From the NCBI RefSeq assembly GCF_003664595.1, contig NZ_QXPZ01000019.1:78550-142549 (forward strand): a stretch of 64,000 bases of DNA, given 5' to 3'. Each line of letters starts with the position of its first letter. Positions within the stretch are counted from its first letter, which is position 1. The stretch comes from Atopobacter sp. AH10 (GTDB taxonomy: Bacteria; Bacillota; Bacilli; Lactobacillales; Aerococcaceae). Of this stretch, positions 33,269-42,501 are shown one piece after another. The translations under genes and the position numbers were made by a program. The notes under the pieces were generated by a model that saw only the letters and a list, made by a program, of their open reading frames with translations, ran no database searches and was not told the origin of the DNA.

Positions 33269-34285
33269 GTGACAAAAATTGTGAATGATCCATCTGAAAT
33301 GGTAGGGGTCAATTTAGAAAGTTTGACCAGGCTTTATCCTCATTTAAGGGGAGATAGAGCATTAGGGGCTATTTTTTCAACAACCAGTCCAGATGATGTC
33401 GTCCCTATTTTATCCGGAGGGGGATCTGGACATGAACCCGCCCATTTTGGCTATGTTGGTCGTGGCATGTTAACTGCAGCCGTTCAGGGGCCTATATTTA
33501 TTCCTCCTTGTAGTGAGGCGATTTATCAAAGTATGAAACAGATTTACAAGGAAGATAAGGGCATTCTTTTGATCGTGAAGAATTTTGAAGCCGATATGAA
33601 AGAATTTTCTGAGGCCATCCATCGTGGAAGAAAAGAGGGCATGAAGATCAGTTATGTGGTCTCTCATGATGATATTTCTAAAGAAACCAATAGTTTTAAA
33701 ACAAGGCATCGTGGGGTGGCCGGAACCGTCCTTTTGCACAAGATTTTAGGCGGAGCAGCCCTCAGTGGATTGACTTTGGAAGAACTAGAAGCAATAGGCT
33801 GGGACTTATCCACCAGTATAGCCACTCTTGGAGTAGCCACACGTTCAGCTACCTTGCCGGGGATGAAAGAGCCTATTTTTGACTTACCAGAAGCTTTCAT
33901 TTCTTATGGGATTGGGATTCATGGCGAAGCTGGTTATAGGACAGTGGCTTTTGAGTCCAGTGAACGTCTTGCGGTAGAATTGGTGAATAAGCTCAAGCTG
34001 AAGTTTCGATGGAAAGAGGGGGATGACTACATCCTTTTGGTCAATAATCTTGGGGGATCAACCCAGTTGGAAGAAATGGTCTTTACGAATGATCTCTTAC
34101 AGCTTTTAGAATTAGAAGGCTTAAACTTAGTGGATGTGCGTTGTGGAAAATTTGTCAGCAGTTTGGATATGGCAGGCCTTTCTGTCACCCTATGTGAAGT
34201 GAAAGATAGAAAGTGGATAGACTATTACAAAGCTCCTACAGATGCCTTTGCTTGGCCAAATCATAGCTTGAATGGGAAAATATAG
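33269..34285 (+). CDS. dhaQ: DhaQ, DhaK-like coactivator
   Basis: A 338-residue paralogue of DhaK. It keeps GGGSGHEPAHFGYVGRG and the dihydroxyacetone-binding His in YGIGIHGEAGYRT. It lacks a partner DhaL of its own and directly follows dhaS with a GTG start after AGGAGGAAG, matching the dhaS-dhaQ arrangement known from Lactococcus. It should sense dihydroxyacetone and switch on DhaS. Confidence 0.88.
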   Translation: MTKIVNDPSEMVGVNLESLTRLYPHLRGDRALGAIFSTTSPDDVVPILSGGGSGHEPAHFGYVGRGMLTAAVQGPIFIPPCSEAIYQSMKQIYKEDKGILLIVKNFEADMKEFSEAIHRGRKEGMKISYVVSHDDISKETNSFKTRHRGVAGTVLLHKILGGAALSGLTLEELEAIGWDLSTSIATLGVATRSATLPGMKEPIFDLPEAFISYGIGIHGEAGYRTVAFESSERLAVELVNKLKLKFRWKEGDDYILLVNNLGGSTQLEEMVFTNDLLQLLELEGLNLVDVRCGKFVSSLDMAGLSVTLCEVKDRKWIDYYKAPTDAFAWPNHSLNGKI

Positions 34286-34368
34286 GCTGGATTTAAAATG
34301 AATTTTGCCTTGAATGAAAAAGCATCAACTGGATTTGCTTTAAGCTCAGCCTTGAAGAAACTCAAATA

Positions 34369-34413
34369 AGCGTGTGAGAATGAACCACTAGGGGCTTGTT
34401 CTGACACGCTTTT
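34369..34413 (+). terminator. Intrinsic terminator after dhaQ
   Basis: AGCGTGT and ACACGCT outer arms with AGAA/TTCT inner pairs, followed by TTTT. It lies between convergent genes. Confidence 0.6.
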
Positions 34414-34539
34414 AGGATAGGTGAGTTAGAATTCCCACAATTTAGCTAGCGACTTGAACATGGGTAGGTGTAAAGCTAAAGAGGGCAGTAGGAGTAGTTC
34501 CTAATGATAGACTACTTGAGCTAAGAATGGAGAGGGAGA

Positions 34540-35412
34540 TTAGAACACGCTGATGCTGTATGAACCGATCCATTCTTGTCCAGCTGCTAGATGGGTGATG
34601 GCGAATTTATCTGGCAAATTTTGACTTGTATCCTTGCTGTCGGTCATTCCAGTCCAAGCTTCCAGTGAGAGAAAAGGAGCGGCTGGGTGAAATTTCGTCC
34701 AAATGCCAAGATAGGGGAAATCTCCTGTATGAAAACGCACACCGTGTTCTCCGTCTACATCAGTTAGGGTCAGGTTTATCGGCCTTTCTGCTTCATAAAT
34801 TAAGGCGTCATTCTTGAAGAGGTCATGGGTCAAAGGGAAATTTTTTAGCAACACTTGCTTTCTTTTATCAAGGTCAAGGAAAGGCCCATCCAAGGTGTAT
34901 TGAGTAGCTGATGGATTTCCCTCAAATTGTAGTCTATAGTCTTCAAAAGTTCGTCCTGAAGTCAAGGGTAAATTAAAAGCAGGGTGCCCTCCTATAGAAA
35001 AATACAGGCTTTTTAAAGAAGGATTCTTCACTTTATAAGTCACTAGTAGTTTTTCATCTTGAAGCAGGTAGCTGACGATCAAGTTAAAATCGAAGGGATA
35101 GCTTTTTTTACTTTCGCTATTGGCTGATAAAATAAAGCTGATTTCATGCGCAGATAGTTGTAAAAGCTCAAAAGTTTGCCAACGAGCGAAACCATGCTGC
35201 TTAGAAGGGTAACTTTTTCCTTCATAGAAATAGCAATCATCCTTTAATTTGCCTACATGAGGAAAGAGGATAGGGGCTTGCCAAGCCCAAAAGGAAGGGT
35301 GACCTTGATAGAGGTACTCAATAGCGTTATCTTTTCGGCGAATAGATTGCAACTGTGCGCCTAAATTAGAGACGTTGATGGTTAAATAGTTGTTTTCTAA
35401 TAAATAGTCCAT
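34540..35412 (-). CDS. Aldose 1-epimerase-like protein
   Basis: A 290-residue protein of the galactose mutarotase/LacX fold. LIVSYLLQDEKLLVTYKVKN, SIGGHPAFNLPL (His-bearing motif) and the LSLEAWTGMTD region near the C-terminus are typical. It probably interconverts sugar anomers or hexose-6-phosphates. The ATG at 35412 is chosen, with AAAAGGAG upstream; a 34-codon longer start extends into non-coding DNA. Confidence 0.85.
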   Translation of the reverse strand: MDYLLENNYLTINVSNLGAQLQSIRRKDNAIEYLYQGHPSFWAWQAPILFPHVGKLKDDCYFYEGKSYPSKQHGFARWQTFELLQLSAHEISFILSANSESKKSYPFDFNLIVSYLLQDEKLLVTYKVKNPSLKSLYFSIGGHPAFNLPLTSGRTFEDYRLQFEGNPSATQYTLDGPFLDLDKRKQVLLKNFPLTHDLFKNDALIYEAERPINLTLTDVDGEHGVRFHTGDFPYLGIWTKFHPAAPFLSLEAWTGMTDSKDTSQNLPDKFAITHLAAGQEWIGSYSISVF

Positions 35413-35776
35413 GTTAGAGCTCCTTTTCACTAAGAAAGAGTGGGGATAATGACTAATTTTAGTATAGTCTTTTAAAAGCTTGGGAGCTAGAAGGTAAAGT
35501 AAAAGTAGGAACAATCTATGTGACTAGACTAGCCATCTATCATTTATAGGAAGGCAAGTGCTTGGTTAATGGATGGCAAGTAAGCCTAGCTTATTGGAAG
35601 AAAACTCGCTGCCTTTTCAATGGATGTAGGAGTAAGCGAAAGCGAGCAAGCCAAAAAGGATCCAGACGGTGGCTTTCACAATGGATGAATGAGCAAGCGG
35701 TGTAGCTGGTCGATGGATTGCCCATCACGTCTAAGGTATTTTAGAGGACTAATGAACAATAATAGTCTAGGAATGG
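35413..35776. other. Divergent intergenic region with weak repeats
   Basis: Between the divergent epimerase and phosphorylase genes. ATGGATG-like motifs recur near 35568, 35619, 35680 and 35712 (irregular spacing of 51, 61 and 32), accompanied by AGCAAGC and TTTTCAATGG-like segments. No gene or clear structure is seen. Confidence 0.35.
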
Positions 35777-35782
35777 TATAAT
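35777..35782 (+). promoter_or_regulatory. Extended -10 promoter of the phosphorylase-kinase pair
   Basis: TGG-TATAAT is an extended -10, about 30 bases before the ATG; no convincing -35 is visible. Confidence 0.45.
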
Positions 35783-35813
35783 AAAAAGAAATTTATAGTA
35801 GGGAGTTATAACT

Positions 35814-36590
35814 ATGGCGATTCGCAAACATCTTTATCCCTTATTAGAATTTGATGACCAAAAAAGAGCTGTGATTGAACCTGATCATGAAGGATTGGAC
35901 ATACGGTTTCCTCCAAAATGTGCTTTTGTTTTTTTAGGGGACTATGTGGATGAGTTTGCTAGGAAGCATCAGGCGAAAGTTTTGGCACATTTTATTTCGG
36001 CAACGAAAAAGTTTCCTATTTACCAAATAGAGCATAAAGGGGAAACGATTTGCTTAGTGCAAGCACCGGTAGGCTCTTCGCCTAGTGGACAATTAATGGA
36101 TTGGCTTATTTCCTATGGGGTAAGAGAAATTATATCAACTGGTACATGTGGGACTTTAGTGGATTGGCCAGCGGGATATTTTATTGTGCCAAATAGGGCT
36201 TTACGGGATGAAGGGACATCTTATCACTATTTGCCAGCAAGTCGTTATGTAGATCTGCATCCCCTTGCCTTGAAAGCTATTGAAGAAACCATGTTAGCGC
36301 ATAGCTTGCACTATCAAGAGGTGATGACTTGGACGACAGATGGCTTTTATCGAGAAACACCGGATTTAGTGAGTTATCGCATAGAAGAAGGTTGCCAGGT
36401 GGTTGAAATGGAATGTTCAGCCTTAGCAGCTGTTGCGCAGTTTAGAGGGGTTATTTTTGGTCAAGTGCTTTATACAGCGGATTCTCTAGCCGATATCGAT
36501 CAGTATGATCAACGTGACTGGGGAGAGACGGTTAAAAAATATTCCTTAGATTTAGCAATGGATTGTTTACTTTCGATTAAGGAGGGATAG
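35814..36590 (+). CDS. Nucleoside phosphorylase family protein
   Basis: A 258-residue protein of the PNP/uridine phosphorylase (PNP_UDP_1) fold. VQAPVGSSPSGQLMDWLISYG, ISTGTCGTLVDWPAGYFIVP and the nucleoside-binding MECSALAAVAQF segment (Glu of VVEMECSA) are visible. It would split nucleosides to base and pentose-1-phosphate; specificity is unknown. The ribokinase-like gene follows 2 bases later, so the pair may convert nucleosides or free ribose. Confidence 0.85.
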   Translation: MAIRKHLYPLLEFDDQKRAVIEPDHEGLDIRFPPKCAFVFLGDYVDEFARKHQAKVLAHFISATKKFPIYQIEHKGETICLVQAPVGSSPSGQLMDWLISYGVREIISTGTCGTLVDWPAGYFIVPNRALRDEGTSYHYLPASRYVDLHPLALKAIEETMLAHSLHYQEVMTWTTDGFYRETPDLVSYRIEEGCQVVEMECSALAAVAQFRGVIFGQVLYTADSLADIDQYDQRDWGETVKKYSLDLAMDCLLSIKEG

Positions 36591-36592
36591 AT

Positions 36593-37516
36593 ATGGCTAG
36601 TATTACGGTGATTGGATCCAATATGATGGATTTGAATACTTATGTGAAACGGATGCCTCTGTTAGGAGAAACTTTTGTAGGTGATGCTTTTGCGATAGGC
36701 TTTGGAGGAAAGGGAGCCAACCAAGCTATAGCGATTTCTCGTTTGGGAACTCCGGTTCATTTGATTACGATGGTTGGGAACGATAATTTTGGTCAACAAC
36801 AATTAGACAATTATGAGCAGAACCATATCAGCTTAAAGGGCGTTGGTGTGGGTCATCAATCGAATGGTGTGGCCTCTATTTTTGTGGATGAAAATGCCGA
36901 AAATAGTATAGTAATCGTCAAAGGGGCTAATATGGAACTGACTCCAGAATTTTTGGAGGAGAAAGTCGATCTGATCCAAACGGCAGATTTGCTTGTTTTG
37001 CAACAAGAAATTGCACTTGAAACGAACTATCGAGCCATAGATTTGGCTAATCAGTACGATGTGCCCGTCCTTTTGAATCCTGCTCCTGCTAACAAGGATT
37101 TAGACTTGGCTTATGTGGCGAAGGTAGATTATTTTACGCCGAATGAAACAGAATTGGCTGCCTTGACAGGGATGGCAACAGATAGTATTGAATCGATTGA
37201 AGAGGCTGGAAGAAGCCTTATCGCTAAAGGGGTAAAGAATCTCTTGGTTACCATGGGGTCAAAGGGTGTACTTTATTTAAGTGACAAAGATTCTGTTCTT
37301 GTGCCAGCTATGAAAGTTGAAGCAGTGGATTCTACTGGAGCAGGGGATGCTTTTATAGGAAGCTTTGCCCATTATTTAGTCAATGGCGCCAATATCCCAG
37401 AAGCTATTCAAAAGGCTAATCGTTACGCTGCTGTGACCGTGACCCGTAGAGGAACTCAAAAATCTTATCCAACAGAAAAAGAATTTCAAGATATACTGAA
37501 GGAATGGGAAGACTAA
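36593..37516 (+). CDS. rbsK: Ribokinase (PfkB family)
   Basis: A 307-residue PfkB kinase. N-terminal sugar motif GFGGKGANQAIAISRLG, the ATP/anion-hole motif DSTGAGDAFIGSFAHYL with catalytic Asp. Close to ribokinases; it would form ribose-5-phosphate. It is cotranscribed with the nucleoside phosphorylase. A terminator with an unusual nested palindrome follows. Confidence 0.88.
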   Translation: MASITVIGSNMMDLNTYVKRMPLLGETFVGDAFAIGFGGKGANQAIAISRLGTPVHLITMVGNDNFGQQQLDNYEQNHISLKGVGVGHQSNGVASIFVDENAENSIVIVKGANMELTPEFLEEKVDLIQTADLLVLQQEIALETNYRAIDLANQYDVPVLLNPAPANKDLDLAYVAKVDYFTPNETELAALTGMATDSIESIEEAGRSLIAKGVKNLLVTMGSKGVLYLSDKDSVLVPAMKVEAVDSTGAGDAFIGSFAHYLVNGANIPEAIQKANRYAAVTVTRRGTQKSYPTEKEFQDILKEWED

Positions 37517-37553
37517 AAAAGTATAAAGCCAAAATCTGAAGAAATAGATATAA

Positions 37554-37671
37554 GGGGCTGGGACAAAAGTCCTAAAAATGAAAAAAGTACGTCAATCGAA
37601 GCTTTAAAAGCTTGATTTGACGTACTTTTTTATTGGAGCTCTCTCGATTAGCAGACTTTTGTCCCAACCCC
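37554..37671. repeat. Nested palindromic element with terminator core
   Basis: Outer arms GGGG-TGGGACAAAAGTC (from 37554) and GACTTTTGTCCCA-CCCC (to 37671) are inverted. Inside, AAAAAAGTACGTCAA and TTTGACGTACTTTTTT (37581-37632) form a second strong bidirectional hairpin. The outer arms recall a GGCTGGGACA repeat found near gene ends in other Firmicutes. The remaining 37672-37994 holds nothing I can name. Confidence 0.7.
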
Positions 37672-37994
37672 TTTTAGAATTTCCACAGTTCGTAGGAGGG
37701 TTAGCTAAATAGATATTTACTTAACTAGAGCCAAAAGAGAATGGTCATCTGCTAGCCATGTTAAGCACGCCAATGAATGACAAACTGTTGCAAGCTCTGC
37801 TTTTATACAGCTTGTTTGAGGCTGGCGAGTTGAGAGACCGTGGCTCGAAAGGGTGCCATGGCTGTTGAACAGATGACCAAGTCTCTAAAAGCTCTAGCTG
37901 TTGGCTAAAAATAATTAATAACCCGAAATAATAAGCATTGTAGCTGGCTATCGACCGCTTACAGAATGTTTATCATGAAGAGATCGAGAAAAGA

Positions 37995-40094
37995 TTAAAA
38001 TTGATAGACGAGGGTCTCTTTATGTTGCTTGAGTTGACTTAGGATGTCTTGGTAAATATGTTCAGAAGAAGACTGATAAGATAATCCCAGAAGGATAGCT
38101 TGTCCTATAATCTTTTCAATAGCGATCGTATGGAATATATAATGCTTGTCCTGATATTGCAGGCGCTGACTATTCATAAAATGATTCTTTGAAAAGGCTA
38201 GGAAGGGGTAATTTCTTTGGATGCTACGTTCTTGATAGAGGTGGGTTCTTGGCACACAAACCCCAGAATTAGCTAAGAATTCTTGGGTTCGATATTGATA
38301 TAACCATTTAAAAAATAGAACAGCTTCCGATATTTTAGGAGAGGCTTGACTAATTCCCATGACACCACCACCGAATGCAGGGCAATTACCAGGGATAGAA
38401 GTGTAAAGACTATTTTTATTCCTGATTTGGTTTAAATGGTTGGAATAGCCAATGATCAAAGATGATTCTCCCGCATTATAAGCTTTAATTTCGTCAGACC
38501 ACCAAGAACTATTAAGCTTTTTGGCATAGCTAGAGATTTCCCGATAGCAGTTAAGAACCTTTAGAAAAGTAGAGCGAGAGAGAATAAATTCTCCCTCTTT
38601 ATAAGAAATTTCTCCTCCTTCAGAAAAATAGTAAGGTAAAAATTCAGAAGCTAGTAAAATCGCTGTTTGACTTGTAATAGCTAAAGGGTAGGCAGTCGTT
38701 TTTTCTGGAATATGGAGTTGATGGAAGAAACGGCAAAATTCTAAGAGATCGAAATAAGAACTAGGCGGACTTAGCTTTTTATTGTAGGAGTCTAAATAAG
38801 CTTTTTGTATCACCGGATCATTAAAGATATCTTCTCTGTACATCATGAGCTGAACAGAAGGATCGACCGGCAAGGCTAAGAAGTGATCCTGAACTGAGCA
38901 ATAACGGGGATCGAAGTTAAGAGAGTTTCGAAGAATAGTCAAATCCTCTAACTGATCGAGAGGGCGAAATAATTGTGACCCATACCAAGGAAAATAGCTG
39001 ACGTCCAGGCGAATTAAATCGTAGTCTTTGGAAGAATTGCTTTCTAAAGTTTGGTTTAAATCTTGGAAGTTCATACAGGTAAGGTCTAAGTGAATATTTG
39101 TTTCTGAGTAGCAACAAGAAACAAGTTGCCTCAAAACTTTAGCAAAAGGATTATCCAGTAATAAAATGCGCAGCTGAGTTTCTTTAGCTAATGGTCTAAC
39201 GGTTAAGGAATTTGTGGAATAAATAGGGATGGACTTAGGAAAAGTTTTTGCCTCGGTAGATGAAAGCTTTGTAGCTGATAGGTAGTGGTCAATGTTAGAG
39301 GCAATCGCATTACTGGAAAAATAAAAGTGATGGCTCACGAGAGAGTCATAGCAATATTTTTGTTCCTTGCTAGAAATGAGCCAAATAGATCCAAGAGGGG
39401 AAGAGTGAATTTTTGCGGATAAAAGCAAATCTTCCAAATCAGATTCAGAGCAGACGATAAAGTTATCGGTAGATTTTAAGGGAAAGATATTTGTCAATTG
39501 AGCTTTAGTTAAACAGATTAATTGATCCTTATCTTTGAAATTCTGCATGAGGGCATTAGAAATGTTAAAACCAGAAGAATCGTCAAGAATATAATATCTT
39601 TCATTTTTTGAGATCTGTTCTGTCAATTCTGTGGCATCAAATGCTAAAGATTGACCGTATTGACTTTCTCCGATCACTAAAAGCTTTGACTGAGGAACAA
39701 GTTGTAAGAGTTCTTCAGAAGTATGGGTGGTCGTTATAAGAGCTTTGTATTGGCCACTTTTAAGTAAATTGCGTAAGTCGGATAAATCAAAAAGATTATC
39801 TATTTCAATGACTTTAAGAATAAGCGATTGTTGTTCTAAATGATGCAATAAGTCTGTTATTAAGGGCTCTAGACAAGAAGAAAGGTGATGAATTAAAAAA
39901 ATTATTTCATTAGACTCATTTGCCTTCATTGTTTGAGCAGTGTTGTTTTTGATATAACCGAGTTCTTTAACGGCTTGTTCGACTTTTCGAATAGTAGAAA
40001 TTTTAACATTACCTTTTTTGTTTAAGACATTTGAAACAGTTCCTATGCTGACGCCTGAAGCCTTGGCGATGTCTGCTATAGTAGCGCCTCTCAT
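37995..40094 (-). CDS. LacI-family regulator fused to an extracellular-type solute-binding domain
   Basis: A 699-residue soluble protein. A LacI helix-turn-helix occupies residues 1-55 (IADIAKASGVSIGTVSNVLN), a divergent LacI effector-binding region spans about 60-300, and the C-terminal half resembles family 1 ABC solute-binding proteins (YFPWYGSQLFRPLDQL, ALPVDPSVQLMMYREDIF). There is no signal peptide, so the binding domain is cytoplasmic and may sense ligand. Its length is about twice that of normal LacI proteins. Divergent from the ABC operon at 40275, with two LacI-type operators between. The ATG at 40094 is chosen; AAGGAAGG is upstream. Confidence 0.8.
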   Translation of the reverse strand: MRGATIADIAKASGVSIGTVSNVLNKKGNVKISTIRKVEQAVKELGYIKNNTAQTMKANESNEIIFLIHHLSSCLEPLITDLLHHLEQQSLILKVIEIDNLFDLSDLRNLLKSGQYKALITTTHTSEELLQLVPQSKLLVIGESQYGQSLAFDATELTEQISKNERYYILDDSSGFNISNALMQNFKDKDQLICLTKAQLTNIFPLKSTDNFIVCSESDLEDLLLSAKIHSSPLGSIWLISSKEQKYCYDSLVSHHFYFSSNAIASNIDHYLSATKLSSTEAKTFPKSIPIYSTNSLTVRPLAKETQLRILLLDNPFAKVLRQLVSCCYSETNIHLDLTCMNFQDLNQTLESNSSKDYDLIRLDVSYFPWYGSQLFRPLDQLEDLTILRNSLNFDPRYCSVQDHFLALPVDPSVQLMMYREDIFNDPVIQKAYLDSYNKKLSPPSSYFDLLEFCRFFHQLHIPEKTTAYPLAITSQTAILLASEFLPYYFSEGGEISYKEGEFILSRSTFLKVLNCYREISSYAKKLNSSWWSDEIKAYNAGESSLIIGYSNHLNQIRNKNSLYTSIPGNCPAFGGGVMGISQASPKISEAVLFFKWLYQYRTQEFLANSGVCVPRTHLYQERSIQRNYPFLAFSKNHFMNSQRLQYQDKHYIFHTIAIEKIIGQAILLGLSYQSSSEHIYQDILSQLKQHKETLVYQF

Positions 40095-40170
40095 GTGGGG
40101 CACCTTCCTTTCATAATTATCAAGAAAAATACTGATGGGACGAGCTTTTACCCATATTTTACAATAAAAA

Positions 40171-40184
40171 TTAAAACGTTTCAA
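40171..40184. promoter_or_regulatory. LacI-type operator 1
   Basis: TTAAAACGTTTCAA, near-palindromic with a central CG, as in LacI-family sites. It lies upstream of the -35 of the ABC operon and near the regulator's own start. Confidence 0.7.
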
Positions 40185-40192
40185 ATTTCATG

Positions 40193-40220
40193 TTGACGTT
40201 TTCAAAAATACAGGTATAAT
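40193..40220 (+). promoter_or_regulatory. Promoter of the ABC importer operon
   Basis: TTGACG (40193-40198), 16-base spacer, TATAAT (40215-40220); flanked by the two operators, whose centres are 67 bp apart. Confidence 0.75.
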
Positions 40221-40237
40221 GAACTTGCGAGCGAAAA

Positions 40238-40251
40238 TTAAAACGTTTCAA
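40238..40251. promoter_or_regulatory. LacI-type operator 2
   Basis: An identical TTAAAACGTTTCAA copy, just downstream of the predicted transcription start, a repressing position. Confidence 0.7.
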
Positions 40252-40274
40252 TTTTGGAAAGCGAGGAGAAAGAA

Positions 40275-41333
40275 ATGAAAAAAGTTTTGAAAGCCGTTGC
40301 ATTATTGTCCGCTATTACTATTGGTAGCTTTGCATGCGGAAAAGCTGGTCAGGCAGAGAACAGTGCCTCTAAGTCGGATTCGAATGAAAAAATTGTCGTT
40401 TATTCCAACTCTGTTAGTGATGGACGGGGAGATTTTCTAAAAGAAGAAGCTAAAAAGGCTGGCTTCGATATTGAAATTGCCGATCTAGGAGGGAACGATC
40501 TTCTCAACCGGGTTATTGCGGAAAAAGATGCTCCTGTTGCAGATGTTGTCTTTGGGATGAATCAAATGATGTTTTCAAAAGTCGCTAAAGAAGGCATATT
40601 AGAAAGTTATAAACCAAAATGGTTAAAGGATGTTGATCCACAATTGGTGGATACAAAAAATGAATTTTCTCCACTTCAAGAGCAACGGGTATTTATGATC
40701 TATAATGCTGATAAGATCAAGCCTCAAGATGCACCGAAGTCTTGGGAAGAATTAGCCAAGAGTGGTAAAAAATATATTGTGCCCAAAGGACTTGGAGGGG
40801 CAACTTCTAATGCTATTGCCTATAGTATGTTGATGAATTATCGCGATAAAGGTGGGAAATATGACATTTCTAAAAAAGGATGGAAAGCTATCCAAGATTA
40901 CTTTAAAAATGGGAATGTTCCAGCAGAAGGGCAATCAGAAATTGCCGAGTTAGCTAATGGGAAGGCAGACTATTCTTATACTTGGTTAAGTAATGTGCCA
41001 ATCGTTGAAAAGAGCTTCAATATGAAGTTAGGTATTGTCAACCCAACATATGGCGTCCCTCAAACTGTGGAACAAGTGGGGATTATCAAGAAAAAGGATA
41101 GCAATAAGAAAGTTAAAGCCTTTGTTGACTTTTTGGGAAGCGATAAATTACAGGCTGAATGGGCTAAGAAATTTGGATCAGCTCCAGTGAACAAGAAAGC
41201 GCAAGCGAACATCAATCCACGGATAAAACAAATTTTGAAAGAAACCACTCCTCAAAAGAATGATTACAAATTTATCAACGCTCATTTAGATGATTGGGTG
41301 GAACATATTGAATTAAACGTCTTGTCTCATTAA
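40275..41333 (+). CDS. ABC transporter substrate-binding lipoprotein
   Basis: A 352-residue protein. Signal peptide with lipobox SFAC (Cys about residue 25). The mature part (VVYSNSVSDGRGDFLKEEAK, later QMMFSKVAKEGILESY) resembles the FbpA/ThiB/phosphonate class of binding proteins. With the ATPase and two-domain permease downstream, and a GDPD gene, the ligand may be a glycerophosphodiester or other phosphorylated compound; iron or thiamine are alternatives. The ATG at 40275 has GAGGAG upstream. Confidence 0.82.
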   Translation: MKKVLKAVALLSAITIGSFACGKAGQAENSASKSDSNEKIVVYSNSVSDGRGDFLKEEAKKAGFDIEIADLGGNDLLNRVIAEKDAPVADVVFGMNQMMFSKVAKEGILESYKPKWLKDVDPQLVDTKNEFSPLQEQRVFMIYNADKIKPQDAPKSWEELAKSGKKYIVPKGLGGATSNAIAYSMLMNYRDKGGKYDISKKGWKAIQDYFKNGNVPAEGQSEIAELANGKADYSYTWLSNVPIVEKSFNMKLGIVNPTYGVPQTVEQVGIIKKKDSNKKVKAFVDFLGSDKLQAEWAKKFGSAPVNKKAQANINPRIKQILKETTPQKNDYKFINAHLDDWVEHIELNVLSH

Positions 41334-41472
41334 AAGACATAGTTGTGAACTATTCAACTCGATGACTTGTTTTAAATATGTAGATCAATGAGTATCAGAA
41401 GAGGAGATAATCAGCTGGAACATATTGAACTTATGCTAGTGTTGGACAAGAAGATGAAAGGCGGTTTTAGTT

Positions 41473-42489
41473 ATGATCACTTTTAAGGATGTGGAAATTC
41501 GGTACGGCGATTTTGTCGCTGTACCGAAGCTCAATTTTACGGTTCAAGAAGGGGAATTTTTCACCTTATTAGGCCCTTCTGGTTGCGGTAAAACGACTAC
41601 CCTTCGTGCTTTAGCAGGTTTTTTAAAACCTAGCCATGGAAGGGTAGAAGTAGATGGAGTGGATATTACAAATGTGCCAATTGACGAGCGACAAATTGGG
41701 ATGGTTTTTCAAAGTTATGCTCTTTTCCCAACGATGACAGCCTTCGATAATATAGCCTTTGGGTTAAAAGTAGAGAAAAGGCCAGCAGCTTATATTAAAG
41801 AACGTGTGCATGAATTAGCCAAGATGGTTGATTTGAATGAAGAACAATTGGAGAAAAACGTGTCCAATATGTCTGGTGGTCAACAACAACGTGTGGCTAT
41901 CGCAAGAGCTTTAGCCAAAAAGCCAAAAATTTTGGTAATGGATGAACCTTTATCTAATCTGGATGCTAAATTAAGAAAAAGTCTTAGGAAAGACATCAAA
42001 AATTTTCAACAAAAATTTGGGATTACTACCGTTTATGTTACACATGATCAGGAAGAAGCTTTGATGTTATCTGATCGAATAGCTGTCTTTAATAAAGGTA
42101 AAATAGAACAAATTGGTCATTCAGATGAAATATATAATCAATCAGCAACTGAGTTTGTATGTAACTTTATAGGTGAAGCCAATCAATTGACTGTTAAGGA
42201 TTTGGAACGATTGAAGCTAGATATTCCTGAACAAGATAATTATGATTCCTTCTACATTCGTCCAGAAAAAGTTTCATTTTCAAGAGAGTGTAGTGACGAA
42301 AGGCAATTAGAAGGAAAAATCGTGCATAAAGAGTTTTATGGGATGTACGGCTATTATTCTATCGATATTCAAGGGACACAATTACTTTCTTTTCAACGGG
42401 AATCTAAAGCTGGTCACCATCAAATTGGTGAAGTGGTTTTTGTAGATGTGAAATCAGACAATGTATTGAAATATCAATCTAAAAAATAG
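41473..42489 (+). CDS. ABC transporter ATP-binding protein
   Basis: A 338-residue ATPase. Walker A GPSGCGKTT, Q-loop VFQSYALFP, signature NMSGGQQQRVAIARAL, Walker B ILVMDEPLSNLDAKLR, switch His in YVTHDQEEA; a C-terminal TOBE-like regulatory domain (FYIRPEKVSF) follows. It belongs to the PotA/FbpC class. It sits in the importer operon, 12 bases before the permease gene. Confidence 0.92.
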   Translation: MITFKDVEIRYGDFVAVPKLNFTVQEGEFFTLLGPSGCGKTTTLRALAGFLKPSHGRVEVDGVDITNVPIDERQIGMVFQSYALFPTMTAFDNIAFGLKVEKRPAAYIKERVHELAKMVDLNEEQLEKNVSNMSGGQQQRVAIARALAKKPKILVMDEPLSNLDAKLRKSLRKDIKNFQQKFGITTVYVTHDQEEALMLSDRIAVFNKGKIEQIGHSDEIYNQSATEFVCNFIGEANQLTVKDLERLKLDIPEQDNYDSFYIRPEKVSFSRECSDERQLEGKIVHKEFYGMYGYYSIDIQGTQLLSFQRESKAGHHQIGEVVFVDVKSDNVLKYQSKK

Positions 42490-42501
42490 GGGGGGAGAAA
42501 G

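Noticed and set aside
35413..35776. Small gene in the divergent region
   Set aside because: No open frame with a ribosome site; only irregular repeats are seen.
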